DNA from: CAZCGA01 sp964498075
GTDB taxonomy: Bacteria; Desulfobacterota; Binatia; HRBIN30
DNA: 28,222 nucleotides
NCBI GenBank assembly: GCA_964498075.1
Contig: CAZCGA010000086.1
Coordinates: forward strand, 1 to 28,222
Direction of reading: 5' to 3'
Of the stretch, positions 7,554 through 17,300 are shown in pieces. The notes below the pieces were generated by a model that worked only from the letters and a program-made list of their open reading frames with translations, made no database searches and was not told the origin of the DNA. The number at the start of each line of letters is the position of its first letter. The stretch's first letter is position 1. Both the position numbers and the translations under genes were made by a program.

Positions 7554-8294
7554 CTAGCGCACACCGAGCAGCTTATGCGTTTGAGGGACGACGCGCACCG
7601 ACGGCAGATGGCGTCGTGCCGTCAGGTACAAATGAGTCAACCGGTCCACTGCGATGAGCGGCCGCCCGGACGGATCGACGATGGGTTGCAGGAAGACCGG
7701 CACGGGCGGCCGCAGCGGGGCGAGCAGAGAAGCCCCCAGCGCCACCTCTTCGTCCGCTGTCCATTGATCCACCAGGATCTTCACGTACAGCTCCTTGGCG
7801 CGCGCCAGACCGATGAACTCCGCGTGCTCCTCCCAGAAAGCGCCCTCACCCGTGTTGGAGGGTGGCTTGATGTCCATGCTGATGATGTCAACGAACGGCA
7901 GGACATCACGCAGCCGGCGCGGCAGCACACCGTTCGTCTCCAGCAGTACGGGACAAGGAAACTTTCCGGCTCGCAAGAGTTCCGCCAGGAACTCGGATTG
8001 TGTGAGGGGCTCCCCTCCGGTCAACGCGATGGCATCAATCGGTGCGTCCGTCTCCAGCATGAGTGCGATCGTGCGCACCAACTCGTCGGGAGCAACCGGG
8101 TTCGTTCGCCGCGACACCGACCCGTCGGCGCCATACACGACGTAACCATCGCCCCGCTCCAGGCTATCCGGGGTATCGCAATAGGTACAGCGTAAGTTGC
8201 ATCCAGCCAAGCGGATGAACAGGTGCCGCTGCCCGACGTAGGCGCCTTCGCCCTGAAAGGATACGAAGAGCTCTGAGATGTATCCGGATTTCAC
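7554..8294 (-). CDS. queE: 7-carboxy-7-deazaguanine synthase (radical SAM)
   Basis: QueE carries out the radical-SAM ring contraction of 6-carboxy-tetrahydropterin to 7-carboxy-7-deazaguanine, on the way to queuosine in tRNA. From the GTG at 8294 it has 246 residues. ISELFVSFQGEGAYVGQRH precedes the cluster motif GCNLRCTYCD with Cys 32, 36 and 39. TGGEPLTQ and the C-terminal VVPQTHKLLG fit the family. The frame is open further upstream, but the GTG overlaps the glycerate kinase stop as GTGA and removes a non-conserved 32-residue extension. The pathway shares its GTP cyclohydrolase I start with folate, and folE is about 3 kb away; other queuosine genes are not in the window. Confidence 0.94.
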   Translation of the reverse strand: MKSGYISELFVSFQGEGAYVGQRHLFIRLAGCNLRCTYCDTPDSLERGDGYVVYGADGSVSRRTNPVAPDELVRTIALMLETDAPIDAIALTGGEPLTQSEFLAELLRAGKFPCPVLLETNGVLPRRLRDVLPFVDIISMDIKPPSNTGEGAFWEEHAEFIGLARAKELYVKILVDQWTADEEVALGASLLAPLRPPVPVFLQPIVDPSGRPLIAVDRLTHLYLTARRHLPSVRVVPQTHKLLGVR

Positions 8295-9697
8295 GGGCGC
8301 GTTTGTACCACAGGGTGCAGAGTCCGACCAGGAAAGCGTGGCACCAGAGCGATCTTGATGTCCATCACGTTTGTCCCGGTGGGCCCGCACCGCAAGAGAT
8401 CCCCCAACTGGGAGAAGAACGTGTATGCGTCGTTGTTGGCGAGCGCCGCGTCCGGATCAAGGCCATGTGCAGGGGCTCGCGCCGCCGTGGTGCTGTCCAC
8501 GAATGCCCCGGCCGCATCGGTCGGTCCATCGATGCCGTCCGTCCCTGCGCTCAACACCATCACCTCCTGACCCACAAGCTTGCCGGCCAGCGCCAGCGCG
8601 AACTCCTGGTTGCGTCCACCGCGCCCACTCCCGGTCACGCGCACAGTGGTCTCGCCGCCGGCGAGGATGCAGAGCGGCTGCTTGTCGCCGCGATGGCGCG
8701 CGAGCTCGATGAGGCGAGCCCCAAAGCCGTGCGCCGCGGTCGTGGTGCCTCCGGTCAGCGCCGCATCTTCGATGCACACCGCCCAGCCACGTGCCCGCGC
8801 CTCCCGTGCGGCCCCTTCGAGGGCAGTGCGATTCGAGCCGACGATGAGGTTCCGGCATCTCTCGGCCTCGGGGCTGCCTGGCTTGACGGTTTCGGGAACC
8901 CGGCCGTCCACCCCCATCTTCAGCAGTTGCTCAACCGCGGCGGGCACACGATCGCCGAGATCAAACCGTTTCAACACCGCGCACGCGTCGGAAAACGTCG
9001 TAACGTCCGGGGCCGTGGGTCCCGAGCCGATCGTGCCCGGATCATCGCCGACCACGTCGGAGATCAGCAGCGTCACCACCGGTACGCGCGCGGCGCGCAA
9101 CAAGCCCCCACCTTTCACGGCGGAGATGTGTTTGCGGACGGTGTTGAATCCCGCGATGTCGGCTCCGGACTCCAGGAGCAGCTGAGTTGTCCGCACCTTT
9201 TCGCTGAGCTGGATGGGCGACCGGGGCCGGACGAGCAAGCTGGAAGCGCCACCGCTGATGAGACACACGATGCCGCCGGCGCGCGGCTGCTGCACCAGGT
9301 CCATGATGCCGAGCGCGGCGCGCTCGCCGCGCCCGTCGGGCAGCGGGTGGCCCGCCTCGGAGACCGCGATCGAACGCAACGGCGCGCCGCAGCCATCGGC
9401 AACGACGACCGCACCGTGGACGTTTTCGCTTCCCAACACCTGCTCGCATGCGGCGGCCATGCGCGCCGCTGCTTTGCCGGCACCGATCACGAGAGTCGGC
9501 AGCCGCCAGCGACCGGCGGTGTTCCCAGCCATCCCGATGACGACATCGCTGCCGTCGCGGGCGATGTGCTCCGCCACCAGTGCGACGGGATCGACGGCGC
9601 GAATCGCGGCGCGGAAGATCGCCTCGGCGTCGGCGCGGAGTGTCGCGCGGCTCGCGTTCGTCAACGAACCCTCACGCGAAGCGGGTCGCCGGATCAC
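8291..9697 (-). CDS. Glycerate 2-kinase (MOFRL/DUF4147 family)
   Basis: This family phosphorylates D-glycerate to 2-phosphoglycerate, feeding glycerate from glyoxylate, serine-cycle or tartrate routes into glycolysis. The product is up to 468 residues. The N-terminal DUF4147 half has a Gly-rich GAGKAAARMAAACEQVLG near residue 75 and ISGGASSLL near 145. The C-terminal MOFRL half carries GSGRGGRNQEFALALAG and LSAGTDGIDGPTDAAGAFVDS. The start is uncertain: GTG at 9697 opens the frame, and a TTG at 9664 after GAGGG is a plausible shorter start. It lies 53 bases after dksA and overlaps queE by 4 bases, so it is the middle of a minus-strand run. Confidence 0.92.
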   Translation of the reverse strand: MIRRPASREGSLTNASRATLRADAEAIFRAAIRAVDPVALVAEHIARDGSDVVIGMAGNTAGRWRLPTLVIGAGKAAARMAAACEQVLGSENVHGAVVVADGCGAPLRSIAVSEAGHPLPDGRGERAALGIMDLVQQPRAGGIVCLISGGASSLLVRPRSPIQLSEKVRTTQLLLESGADIAGFNTVRKHISAVKGGGLLRAARVPVVTLLISDVVGDDPGTIGSGPTAPDVTTFSDACAVLKRFDLGDRVPAAVEQLLKMGVDGRVPETVKPGSPEAERCRNLIVGSNRTALEGAAREARARGWAVCIEDAALTGGTTTAAHGFGARLIELARHRGDKQPLCILAGGETTVRVTGSGRGGRNQEFALALAGKLVGQEVMVLSAGTDGIDGPTDAAGAFVDSTTAARAPAHGLDPDAALANNDAYTFFSQLGDLLRCGPTGTNVMDIKIALVPRFPGRTLHPVVQTRP

Positions 9698-9750
9698 CGT
9701 CGGGAGCCGAAAACTGCCGCGGGCGACTTGTGGTCTGAGGCGCAGCCTCG

Positions 9751-10176
9751 TCAGGTATTTTCTTCGTCGATGTCGGTGGCACCGAGCTTGCGGTACCCCC
9801 GTTCATCTTCAGACCGCCGAGCAGCCTTGGCTTCCTTCTCACGTTCCGCCTGGCAGTTGACGCACAGGCGGGTGAACGGCAAGGCCTCGAGACGACCTTC
9901 GGCGATTTCCGATTCGCAGCTTTCGCAGATGCCGTAGGTGCCGTCATCGATGCGCTCGATCGCCTCCTGGACCGCCTGCACTTTACCACGCTCCCGATCG
10001 GTCAGGATGAAGCTGATCTCGCGATCCCGTTCCTCGCTGGCCAAGTCGTAGGTGTCCATCCCCTCGTCCTTGGCGCCCTCGCGGCCTTCCTTGAGGTCGT
10101 CGCTGATGTCACGCAGCACCTGACGGCGCATCTCGATCAGCTTCTCCCGGGCCGATTTCAAGAATGCCTTTCGCAT
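9751..10176 (-). CDS. dksA: DksA/TraR-family zinc-finger transcription factor
   Basis: DksA binds RNA polymerase in the secondary channel and, with ppGpp, adjusts transcription of rRNA and amino-acid genes. The 141-residue product has the expected coiled-coil N-terminal half. The four zinc ligands are Cys 84, 87, 105 and 108 in CESC and CVNC. The functional acidic tip pattern DxxDxA is present as DTYDLA (Asp 41, Asp 44, Ala 46), which separates true DksA proteins from many tip-less paralogues. It starts 9 bases after the rimO stop, so it is probably in the same transcript. The highly charged C-terminal tail looks like a lineage extension. Confidence 0.94.
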   Translation of the reverse strand: MRKAFLKSAREKLIEMRRQVLRDISDDLKEGREGAKDEGMDTYDLASEERDREISFILTDRERGKVQAVQEAIERIDDGTYGICESCESEIAEGRLEALPFTRLCVNCQAEREKEAKAARRSEDERGYRKLGATDIDEENT

Positions 10177-10185
10177 GACCGGTTC

Positions 10186-11594
10186 CTACAAGGGGGCCGG
10201 GACTGTAGAGATATTCTCCAGCCGTGTCAATTGCCGTTTGGTAATGCCCGCAAGCACCTCCGCGTGCAAGTCGTAGGTGCTCGACCCGTAGATGCGGGCA
10301 CGCGTTAGCGTGCCGATCGCCGCGGCGTTGCGCAGATAGACGACGCCGTCGATCTCCGGCGCTTGCGATGCCAGACGCCCGTGCAGGCGCCCCCGCTGAT
10401 CTTCACCGCATACCAAGACGTCGTGATCGGTTCCGACGAGCCGACGATTCAGCGCTGCGGCGACTCCCGCCTGGGCGCGCATCAGTGCGGCCCGGCGCCG
10501 CCGTTTCACCCCGTCGGGAATCTGCTCGGAGAACGTCGCCGCCGCGGTGCCTTCTTCCCTTGAATAGGCAAACACCCCGACACGCTCGAAAGTGCTCTGC
10601 GCGACGAAATCCAGCAACTCGTTGAAGTCGGCTTCGGTCTCGCCCGGGAAGCCGACGATGAAGGAGGTACGGATCGCCACGCCCGGGATGCGCTCGCGGA
10701 TGCGTCGGATGAGCCGCCGCACGGCCGCGCCGTCACGCTCGCGGCGCATCCGGCGCAGCATCTCGTCGCTGATGTGCTGCAAGGGCATGTCGATGTACGA
10801 GCAGACCTGCGGCTCGCTGGCGATGGTGTCGAGGAGCTCGTCGGTCACGTAGCGCGGGTAGTTGTACAGCAGCCGGATCCAACGGAGACGCTCGGCTCGA
10901 TGCGCACGCCCGCCCACTCGGTGCGCACCAGCTGGCGAAGCAGCGCGGCGAGTGAGGAGCCGTCGCGACGATCGCGGCCGTACGCGGTGAGGTCCTGGCC
11001 GATCAGATTCAGCTCGATCACCCCGTCCGCCACCAGCGCCTCCGCCTCGCCGAGCACCGACTCGACGGGCCGGCTCTCGTGCCGGCCGCGAATCTTCGGA
11101 ATGATGCAGAAGCTGCAGCGATGGTCACAGCCTTCCGATACCTTCAGGTAGGCGCTGAAGAAATCACCGGTGCGCAGACGCGGAATGCTGGCATCGGGCA
11201 GCAGATGCGCCGCGCCGCCGTACACGCTGGCGTCGGAGTGGCTCCCGTCGTTGAGGATCTCGGGCAGCCGCGTGAAATCCCCCGTGCCCAGGAAGGCGTC
11301 GACCTCGGGCAAGCTGTCTTGCAGCTCGCTGCCGTACCGCTGCACCAAACAGCCGGTCACGATCAGGCGCTTGGCCGGGTCGTTCCCTTTCAGACGTGCC
11401 AGCTCCAGGATCGTGTCGATCGATTCCTGCTTCGCGTCGCCGATGAAGCCGCAGGTGTTGACGATCAGCACGTCGGCGGCTTGGGGATCGAGGACGATCT
11501 CGCCGCCGCCGCGGGCAACCAAGCCGAGCATCATTTCGCTGTCCACCAAGTTCTTGGGGCAGCCCAAGCTCTGTAGGTATATCTTTGACCCCAT
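10186..11594 (-). pseudogene. rimO: Ribosomal protein S12 methylthiotransferase, broken by a frameshift
   Basis: RimO adds a methylthio group to the conserved Asp of ribosomal protein S12. The first part, from the ATG at 11594, has the UPF0004 domain (KIYLQSLGCPKNLVDSEMML, VNTCGFIGDAKQES) and the radical-SAM motif CDHRCSFCIIPK. Near 10880 the frame fails: the sequence continues in the family-typical RWIRLLYNYPRYVTDELL only after a shift equivalent to one missing base. The second part ends with the TRAM domain. Both halves are well conserved and no other lesion is visible, so a sequencing or assembly error is as likely as real decay. If intact it would be about 460 residues. dksA follows 9 bases downstream. 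Confidence 0.9.
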
Positions 11595-11745
11595 TTTGCG
11601 AGGCTCGCATACTAACGATGCGCCGCTGCCACCGCAATACGTCCGGTGCCGCCACTTGATTTGCGTGGAGCGCTTCAGCTACCTCACGCACCGGTCTATC
11701 TTGCCGGCGCAACCGTCTCGTTCGTCTGAAGGAGGAACTTTGAAC

Positions 11746-12705
11746 ATGCGATTCAGCCGCGCCGCACTGGTCGTCGGCGTTTTGGCAGCCTGTGCGTACG
11801 CGCAAACCGAGTCGGTTGCCGCCCGTGTCAATGGAGTTGCGATCACCGAAGCCCAGGTGCAAGACCTCACGCAGCGGATGTCCGATTCGCAGCCGAAGGG
11901 CACTGCCGGCAGCGCGCCCGAGGCGGCCCGGCAGGATGCGTTGCAGTCGTTGATCGATATAGAGGTGCTAACGCAAGCGGCCAAGGCCGAGAACATCGAA
12001 GCGAGCGACGCTGAGGTGAATGAGAAGCTCAACGAGATCAAGGCGCGGTATCCACCCGACGCGTTTCAGAAGACCCTCGCTGCGAACCGCGCCACCGAAG
12101 CCGACCTACGCCGCGAGCTCGGCCGCACCCTGCAAATGGAAAAGCTGCTCGACCGCCAGGTGTCGGTGAAGGTGGCACCCGACGCGGCCGAGCACTTCTA
12201 CAAGGAGAACCCGGACAAGTTCGGGCAACCCGCGGCAGTCCACGCCAGCCACATCCTCTTTCGTATCGCTGCCGAGGGTGACCAGGCCGCCGCGAGGAAG
12301 CGCGCCGAAGACGCGCTCCAACGCCTGCGCAAGGGTGAGGACTTCGCGACGCTGGCGAAGGAGCTCTCCGAGGACAAGGGGTCTGCGGAACACGGCGGCG
12401 ACCTTGGGTTCTTCCCGCAAGAGGCCATGGTGAAGCCGTTTGCCGACGCCGCCTTCAGCCTGAAGCCCGGCGAGATCAGCGAGGTCATCAGCACCGAGTT
12501 CGGCTTTCACATCATCAAGGTCATCGAGACGCGGCCCGCGGGCGTCGCGCCGTTGGCCGATGTGAAGCCGCAGATTGAACGCTACCTGGAGTCGCAGGAG
12601 CGCGAGAAAGCCGAGCACGCCTACGTCGAGCAGCTCAAGACGAAACAAAAGATCGAGATCGGCGAGCCCAGCAACTCGACTCCGGCAGCCAGCGCTGCGA
12701 AGTAA
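11746..12705 (+). CDS. Exported parvulin-type peptidyl-prolyl isomerase (SurA/PrsA-like)
   Basis: This 319-residue protein looks like a periplasmic folding factor for secreted or outer-membrane proteins. The N-terminus MRFSRAALVVGVLAAC is a signal peptide. LAAC at 13-16 fits a lipobox, while AYA at 17-19 would suit signal peptidase I, so lipoprotein or soluble export are both open. A SurA-like N-domain spans about 22-140. The PpiC rotamase domain is at about 163-263, with ASHILFRI, HGGDLGFFP and the closing EFGFHIIKVIE. A low-complexity Ser/Ala tail ends the protein. The frame is open far upstream, but the ATG at 11746 with GGAGG ten bases before it and the signal peptide settle the start. 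It is divergent from rimO across 151 bases. Confidence 0.92.
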   Translation: MRFSRAALVVGVLAACAYAQTESVAARVNGVAITEAQVQDLTQRMSDSQPKGTAGSAPEAARQDALQSLIDIEVLTQAAKAENIEASDAEVNEKLNEIKARYPPDAFQKTLAANRATEADLRRELGRTLQMEKLLDRQVSVKVAPDAAEHFYKENPDKFGQPAAVHASHILFRIAAEGDQAAARKRAEDALQRLRKGEDFATLAKELSEDKGSAEHGGDLGFFPQEAMVKPFADAAFSLKPGEISEVISTEFGFHIIKVIETRPAGVAPLADVKPQIERYLESQEREKAEHAYVEQLKTKQKIEIGEPSNSTPAASAAK

Positions 12706-12731
12706 TCGAGGCGCCAGAGCCCTGAGCGCGT

Positions 12732-13349
12732 CTACCGGGTCGGATACGAGCGCGCCAACTTCTCCTCCAGCTGCGCCTTCACCGCCGGCCACTCCGAGTC
12801 GATGATGCTGAAGTACACCGAATGACGAATCCGGCCGCTGGCGGTGAGCATGTGGTTGCGGAAGATCCCTTCCTGCTGCGCGCCGACACGCAAGATGGCG
12901 TTGCGCGACTTTTCGTTGAGTGAATCGGTCTTCAGCTCCACTCGGATACAGCCGAGCGTCTCGAAGGCGTGCCGGAACATCAGGTACTTCGCTTCGGTGT
13001 TGACGACGGTGCGCTGCCAGGGCGGCGCGATCCACGTATAACCGATCTCCAGGCGGTGATTCTCCCGATCGATGTCTGCGTAGCGCGTGCTGCCGACGGC
13101 GCGCCCCGAGGCTTTGTCGATCGTCGCGAACGGCAACGAATGCGCCTCGGCCTGTTGCCGCAGCGCGCTCTCAATGTAGGCGCGCATGTCGTCGGGCGTA
13201 CGTAGCGGCGGCCGCGGGTTCCAGCCCCAGATGCTGTCCTCGAAGCCAACCGCGCACAGCGCCTCATGATGTGCCAGCGACAACGGCTCGAGCCGAATGT
13301 GCGCGCCCTCGAGCGTAACGGGTTCGATGATCAACGGCTCCATCGACAT
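12732..13349 (-). CDS. GNAT acetyltransferase, RimJ/RimL-like
   Basis: The 205-residue product has the pattern of the GNAT_3 (RimJ/RimL) N-acetyltransferases. It begins with LEGAHIRLEPLSLAHHEAL and continues with VGSTRYADI, then the core motif EIGYTWIAPPWQRTVVNTEAKYL, which holds the acetyl-CoA binding turn. It ends with the strand-helix VELKTDSLNEKSRNAILRVGAQQEG, typical of enzymes that acetylate N-termini or small molecules. The substrate cannot be told from sequence. The gene converges on the prolyl isomerase with only 26 bases between the stops and no clear shared terminator. Confidence 0.88.
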   Translation of the reverse strand: MSMEPLIIEPVTLEGAHIRLEPLSLAHHEALCAVGFEDSIWGWNPRPPLRTPDDMRAYIESALRQQAEAHSLPFATIDKASGRAVGSTRYADIDRENHRLEIGYTWIAPPWQRTVVNTEAKYLMFRHAFETLGCIRVELKTDSLNEKSRNAILRVGAQQEGIFRNHMLTASGRIRHSVYFSIIDSEWPAVKAQLEEKLARSYPTR

Positions 13350-13426
13350 GGTGCTTGCGCATCTACACGGCCGGCTTGCCCTCTGTCCAGCGCGTTGGCA
13401 GCGACGCGAATCGACGTTCGTGCGTG

Positions 13427-13461
13427 AGCAGAGCAGTCAGCAGTCAGCGTTCAGCGATCAG
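13427..13461. repeat. Degenerate 7-bp repeat array at the 3' end of the AlkZ-related gene
   Basis: On the plus strand successive heptamers read CAGTCAG, CAGTCAG, CGTTCAG, CGATCAG, with a weaker unit before them. The stop codon of the AlkZ-related gene (13458-13460) falls inside the last unit. No terminator-like structure is evident. Confidence 0.75.
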
Positions 13462-14342
13462 TTTCGGAGTGCGCGCGACAGCATGAACCACTTTCCCGGC
13501 AAGCCGTCGATCCGGCAATCCGCCTCGAGCGCACACTCGCGCACCAGATCCGTAACGGCTTGTTCGAGCCGTGACCGCTCACCGACCACACTCAGGAGCT
13601 GGTTGGCGCTGGCGTAGAGCACCGCTTGGAGATAGCGCTGCACGACGGCGCGCGCCGCGTCGCGTGGCCGCCGCCGCCGCGCCGCGGCGACGGGCTCCGG
13701 GAAGCGCGCCGCAACGAGATCCCACACGTAGGTGAACGGGTCGCTACGCACCTCACGCATCGCCACGTAGAGCTGCTGCTGCACCTCCGCCATCGCCGCA
13801 TCGAAGGTGCGCCGCTGACTCGGGCGCGCTAGGTTGGTCGCCAATTTCAGCCCAAACGTTTCTTGCGGCCGCTTGCGGTGCAGGGCGTCGAGGATCGCCT
13901 TCGCGGCCGGCGACATGCGGCCGTCGCGGTACTGCCGTACGTAGTCGCGCTGCGGCCCGAAGAGGCGATACACGTCCGGGAAGAGGTCCCACGCCACGAA
14001 CGTCGGCTTACCGCGGATGAGCTTGGCGTAGAAGACCTTGCCCTCCGCCGGCAGCTGATTTTTGAGGTTCCACGCCAGACCGACTTCCGGATCGTGATGG
14101 CTATGATGCGGAAACTGCGGATCGCGCCGGCCGCAGACCGCTACCCACAGACACGGCAGATTCAACCCACGCGTGGCGAACAGCGAGGCAAGGCCGACCT
14201 CATTGATGAAGCGCACCGCCGGTGCCGCCCCTTGCACGCGCACCGCCGGCAGGCGGCGCAGCGTACGGTCGCGCCGGCGCTCGAGGTCTTCGAGCGATGT
14301 GGCTGCTGGAGCTCCGATCTGCGCACAGGCCGGACACCTCAT
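13458..14342 (-). CDS. AlkZ-related winged-helix protein
   Basis: The 294-residue product resembles proteins annotated as AlkZ-related, distant relatives of the YcaQ/AlkZ DNA glycosylases that unhook interstrand crosslinks. The conserved part starts at about residue 45 with FINEVGLASLF. It goes on through WVAVCGRRDPQFPHHSHHDPEVGLAW, KVFYAKLIRGKPTFVAWDLFPDVY and a basic C-terminal half with likely winged helices. The glycosylase QxQ motif is not visible, so catalysis is unproven. A CPAC pair at residues 3-6 is unusual for the group. The ATG at 14342 overlaps the stop of the upstream cyclase-ATPase as ATGA, which supports the start and suggests coupled translation. Function is inferred only from family resemblance. 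Confidence 0.7.
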   Translation of the reverse strand: MRCPACAQIGAPAATSLEDLERRRDRTLRRLPAVRVQGAAPAVRFINEVGLASLFATRGLNLPCLWVAVCGRRDPQFPHHSHHDPEVGLAWNLKNQLPAEGKVFYAKLIRGKPTFVAWDLFPDVYRLFGPQRDYVRQYRDGRMSPAAKAILDALHRKRPQETFGLKLATNLARPSQRRTFDAAMAEVQQQLYVAMREVRSDPFTYVWDLVAARFPEPVAAARRRRPRDAARAVVQRYLQAVLYASANQLLSVVGERSRLEQAVTDLVRECALEADCRIDGLPGKWFMLSRALRN

Positions 14343-17300
14343 CCGCCCAGCTCTCCGAGTAGCGCCTTCGCCTCGACGAGATCGCGCGTGTCGAAGCCCT
14401 CGGTGAACGAGGCGTAGAGCGGGGCGAGCAGCGCGCGGGCCGCCGCAGCGCGGCCGGTGGGCTGGAGCAGGCGACCGAGGCTCACCGCCGCGCGCAGCTC
14501 CACGAGCTTCGCTCCCAAGCGGTGCGCGAGCGCGATCGCGTCCCGGTAGCTCGCCTCCACCTGGGACGCGTCGGCGCCGTCTGCTGCGAGCGCGTCGCCG
14601 CGGATGCGGAGCAGCTCGGCGAAGTGGAGATCCTCCTCCTGCACGGCGGGAAAGGCATCCTCAATCGTCACGCGCGCTTCTGCCACGGCGCCGGCCTGCA
14701 GGTACGCGTCGGCGAGCATTCCCAGGTATTGCCCGTGTCCCACGCGCTGCCCGGCTGCCAGGTACTCGCCCAGGGCGCGGCGCAACTGCGCGATGCCCTC
14801 GTCATGCCGGCCCTGCTGCGCCAGCGCCCATCCCTGATTTATGGCCGCCAGTGCTCCGAAGCTGGCGAGCTGGTGTGCAGCAGCGAGCTGCAGCAGGGGC
14901 TCTGCGTGCTCGATCACGCCATGGGGTTCTCGGAGCGCACCGTGCAGGAGACAGCCCCCCATCCACGCAAGGGCGAGATTGTAGGCCCCTCCGAGGCGGT
15001 GCGCGAGGGCGAGGGCGTCGCGGACGCGTTGGCGCGCTCGATCGGTGAGGCCGAGGTAACCCGCGGCCATGGCGCTCTGGGAGAGGGCCATCACCCCTGG
15101 GTCGGCTGGAGCTCCGCGATGTTCTTCTTCAACGTAGAGGCCGATCGCCTGCTCGAGGTGCTCCAGGCCCGTTTTCGGGTCCTGGAAGTAACGCGATATC
15201 CCCTGTGAGATATGCGGCCACACCAACATCGCGGGTGTCCCGTCGCGCTCGGCGACGCGGAGCATCTGATCGGCCAGCTCCCGCGCCGCCCACGACTCGC
15301 CGCGCGTCAAGGATGACGTCCAGAGGAACTGCAGGGCGATCAGGAGTTGCTGCGTGTCGCCGAGCTGCTCGCTCAGCTCGCGCGCGCGGGCGAAGCCCTC
15401 GGCAGCCTCCGTCGAGGCCCAGCCCTTCGTGGCTCGCAGGGGCAGTCCCAGGCCGACCCGCAACTGCAGCTCCTGCTGGAAGCGCGCCGGCGAGTCCGGC
15501 AATGTGCCCAGAAGCTGCAGCGCCTTCGTGTAGTGGCCAACTGCCTCGACAAACGCCGAACGCGCCACGGCGCGCTCGCCGGCCCGCTGCCATGCCGCCA
15601 TTGCCAGCTCGACGTCGCCCGCTTCCGTGTGGTGATGCGCCAGCAACTCGGGCTGCGCCTCGGCCAATTCGGGGAGCCTCTCCACGAGCTTTGCCGCGGT
15701 CGCCCGATGCAGCTCCCGGCGCCGGCTCTTCAGGAGCGAGGCGTAAGCGGCGTCGTGCATGAGCATGTGCTTGAAGAGGTACGTCACCTCGGGCGCGACG
15801 CCGCGCGCATAGACCAGCTCCGCATCGACGAGTCTGTCGAGCGCCGCCTGTAGCTCGGCCTCCGGACGCCCCGCCACGGCGTGCAGCAACGTGTAGGAGA
15901 ACTCGTGGCCGAGTACGGCCGCCACCTGCGCCACCTCCTTGGCCGGTCCGACACGGTCGAGCCGCGCCATGAGCGAGTCCTGCAGGGTCGAGGGAATCTC
16001 GCGCATCAGTGATTGCGCGTCTCCCTCCAGGAGGAGCCGTACGAATTCTTCAACGAAGAGCGGCACGCCGTCGGTGCGCGCCACGACCGCTTCCACCATC
16101 TCCGGGGGCAGGGCCGTGCGTGCGGCCACGTGGCCCACCAGCTCGCGCACCTGGCGGCGGCTGAGACGGGTCAACGTGACCTGCGCGTGATGCGAGCGCA
16201 TCGGCCACGCCGCACGGAACTCGGGCCGCGCCGTGAACAGCAACAGAAGCGGCTCGGTCGCGCCCTGCTCGACGAGCAGTCCGAGCAGCTCGAGCGTCGA
16301 CGGGTCGACGTAGTGCAGATCCTCGAACACCAGTACCAGGGGCTGCAGTCGCGCGATCCCGACCGTCCACGCGACCAGCGTCGCCATCAGCTTGCGCCGC
16401 TGCTGCTCGGGCGCGAGAAGGAGCGGCGGGTAGCGCTCGGGGAGGGGGAGCCCCATGAGCGGCGCCACCAACGGTACCGCCTCGGCCGGCTTCAGACGGG
16501 CGATCGCGAGCCCGCGCTCGATCCGCTCCAGGAGTTCGTCCGCGGGCGCCCCACCCTCCACCGTCAGTCCCTGATGCAGCAGATCGACGATAGCGTGGAA
16601 GGGCGTGTTGGCGAGGTAGGGTGAGCTAGCGCACTCGATCCACGTGTGCGGGGTGGCGCCCAGGTCTTCCTTGAATTGCTGCACCAGCCGCGACTTCCCG
16701 ATCCCGGCCTCGCCCGTGACCAGCACTACCTGTCCGTCGCCATCGCACGCCAGCTCCCAGCGGGTGCGGAGGAGACGCCGCTCGTCGTCCCGCCCGACGA
16801 AGGGCGTCAGCCCGCGCGCCGCGGCGGCGTGCAGGCGCCCGCGGACCCCGCTCCCTTGCAGCACCCTGTAGAGCTGCGTGGGCTCGCGTACGCCCTTCAG
16901 GATGTGTGCGCCGAGATCGTCGACGACGAAGAGCCCAGAGACCAGGCGGTGTGTGGCAGCGGTGATCACCACCGTGTCGGGCTCGGCCACCGCTTGGACG
17001 CGCGCGGCGATGTTTGGTGTGTCGCCGAAGACATCCTTCGATTCGCCCCCACCGTGTGCGACGACGGCTGTCCCGGTGTGCATGCCGACGCGGACGTGGA
17101 GCCCCTCGATACGCCTGTCCTGAGCAACGTCGAAGGGCGGCCCAGAAGCCGGGCCGCTACTTGGGATGAGCGGTTCACCTCGGATCCGATCATCCCGAGT
17201 AGCGCCCGTCCTCTCAGGGCGCGTATCGAGGGACCGCACTGACTCCACAATCGCCAGCCCGGCGCGTACGGCGCGCTCGGCGTCATCTTCGTGGGCCTGC

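Noticed and set aside
8303..9937. 544-codon open frame on the plus strand
   Set aside because: Antisense to glycerate 2-kinase, with no ordered domains; a product of high GC in the third codon position.
11170..11745. Upstream extension of the prolyl isomerase frame
   Set aside because: It is antisense to rimO and would bury the signal peptide; the ATG at 11746 has GGAGG.
13427..13461. CRISPR-like array
   Set aside because: Units are 7 bases without spacers and there are no cas genes.
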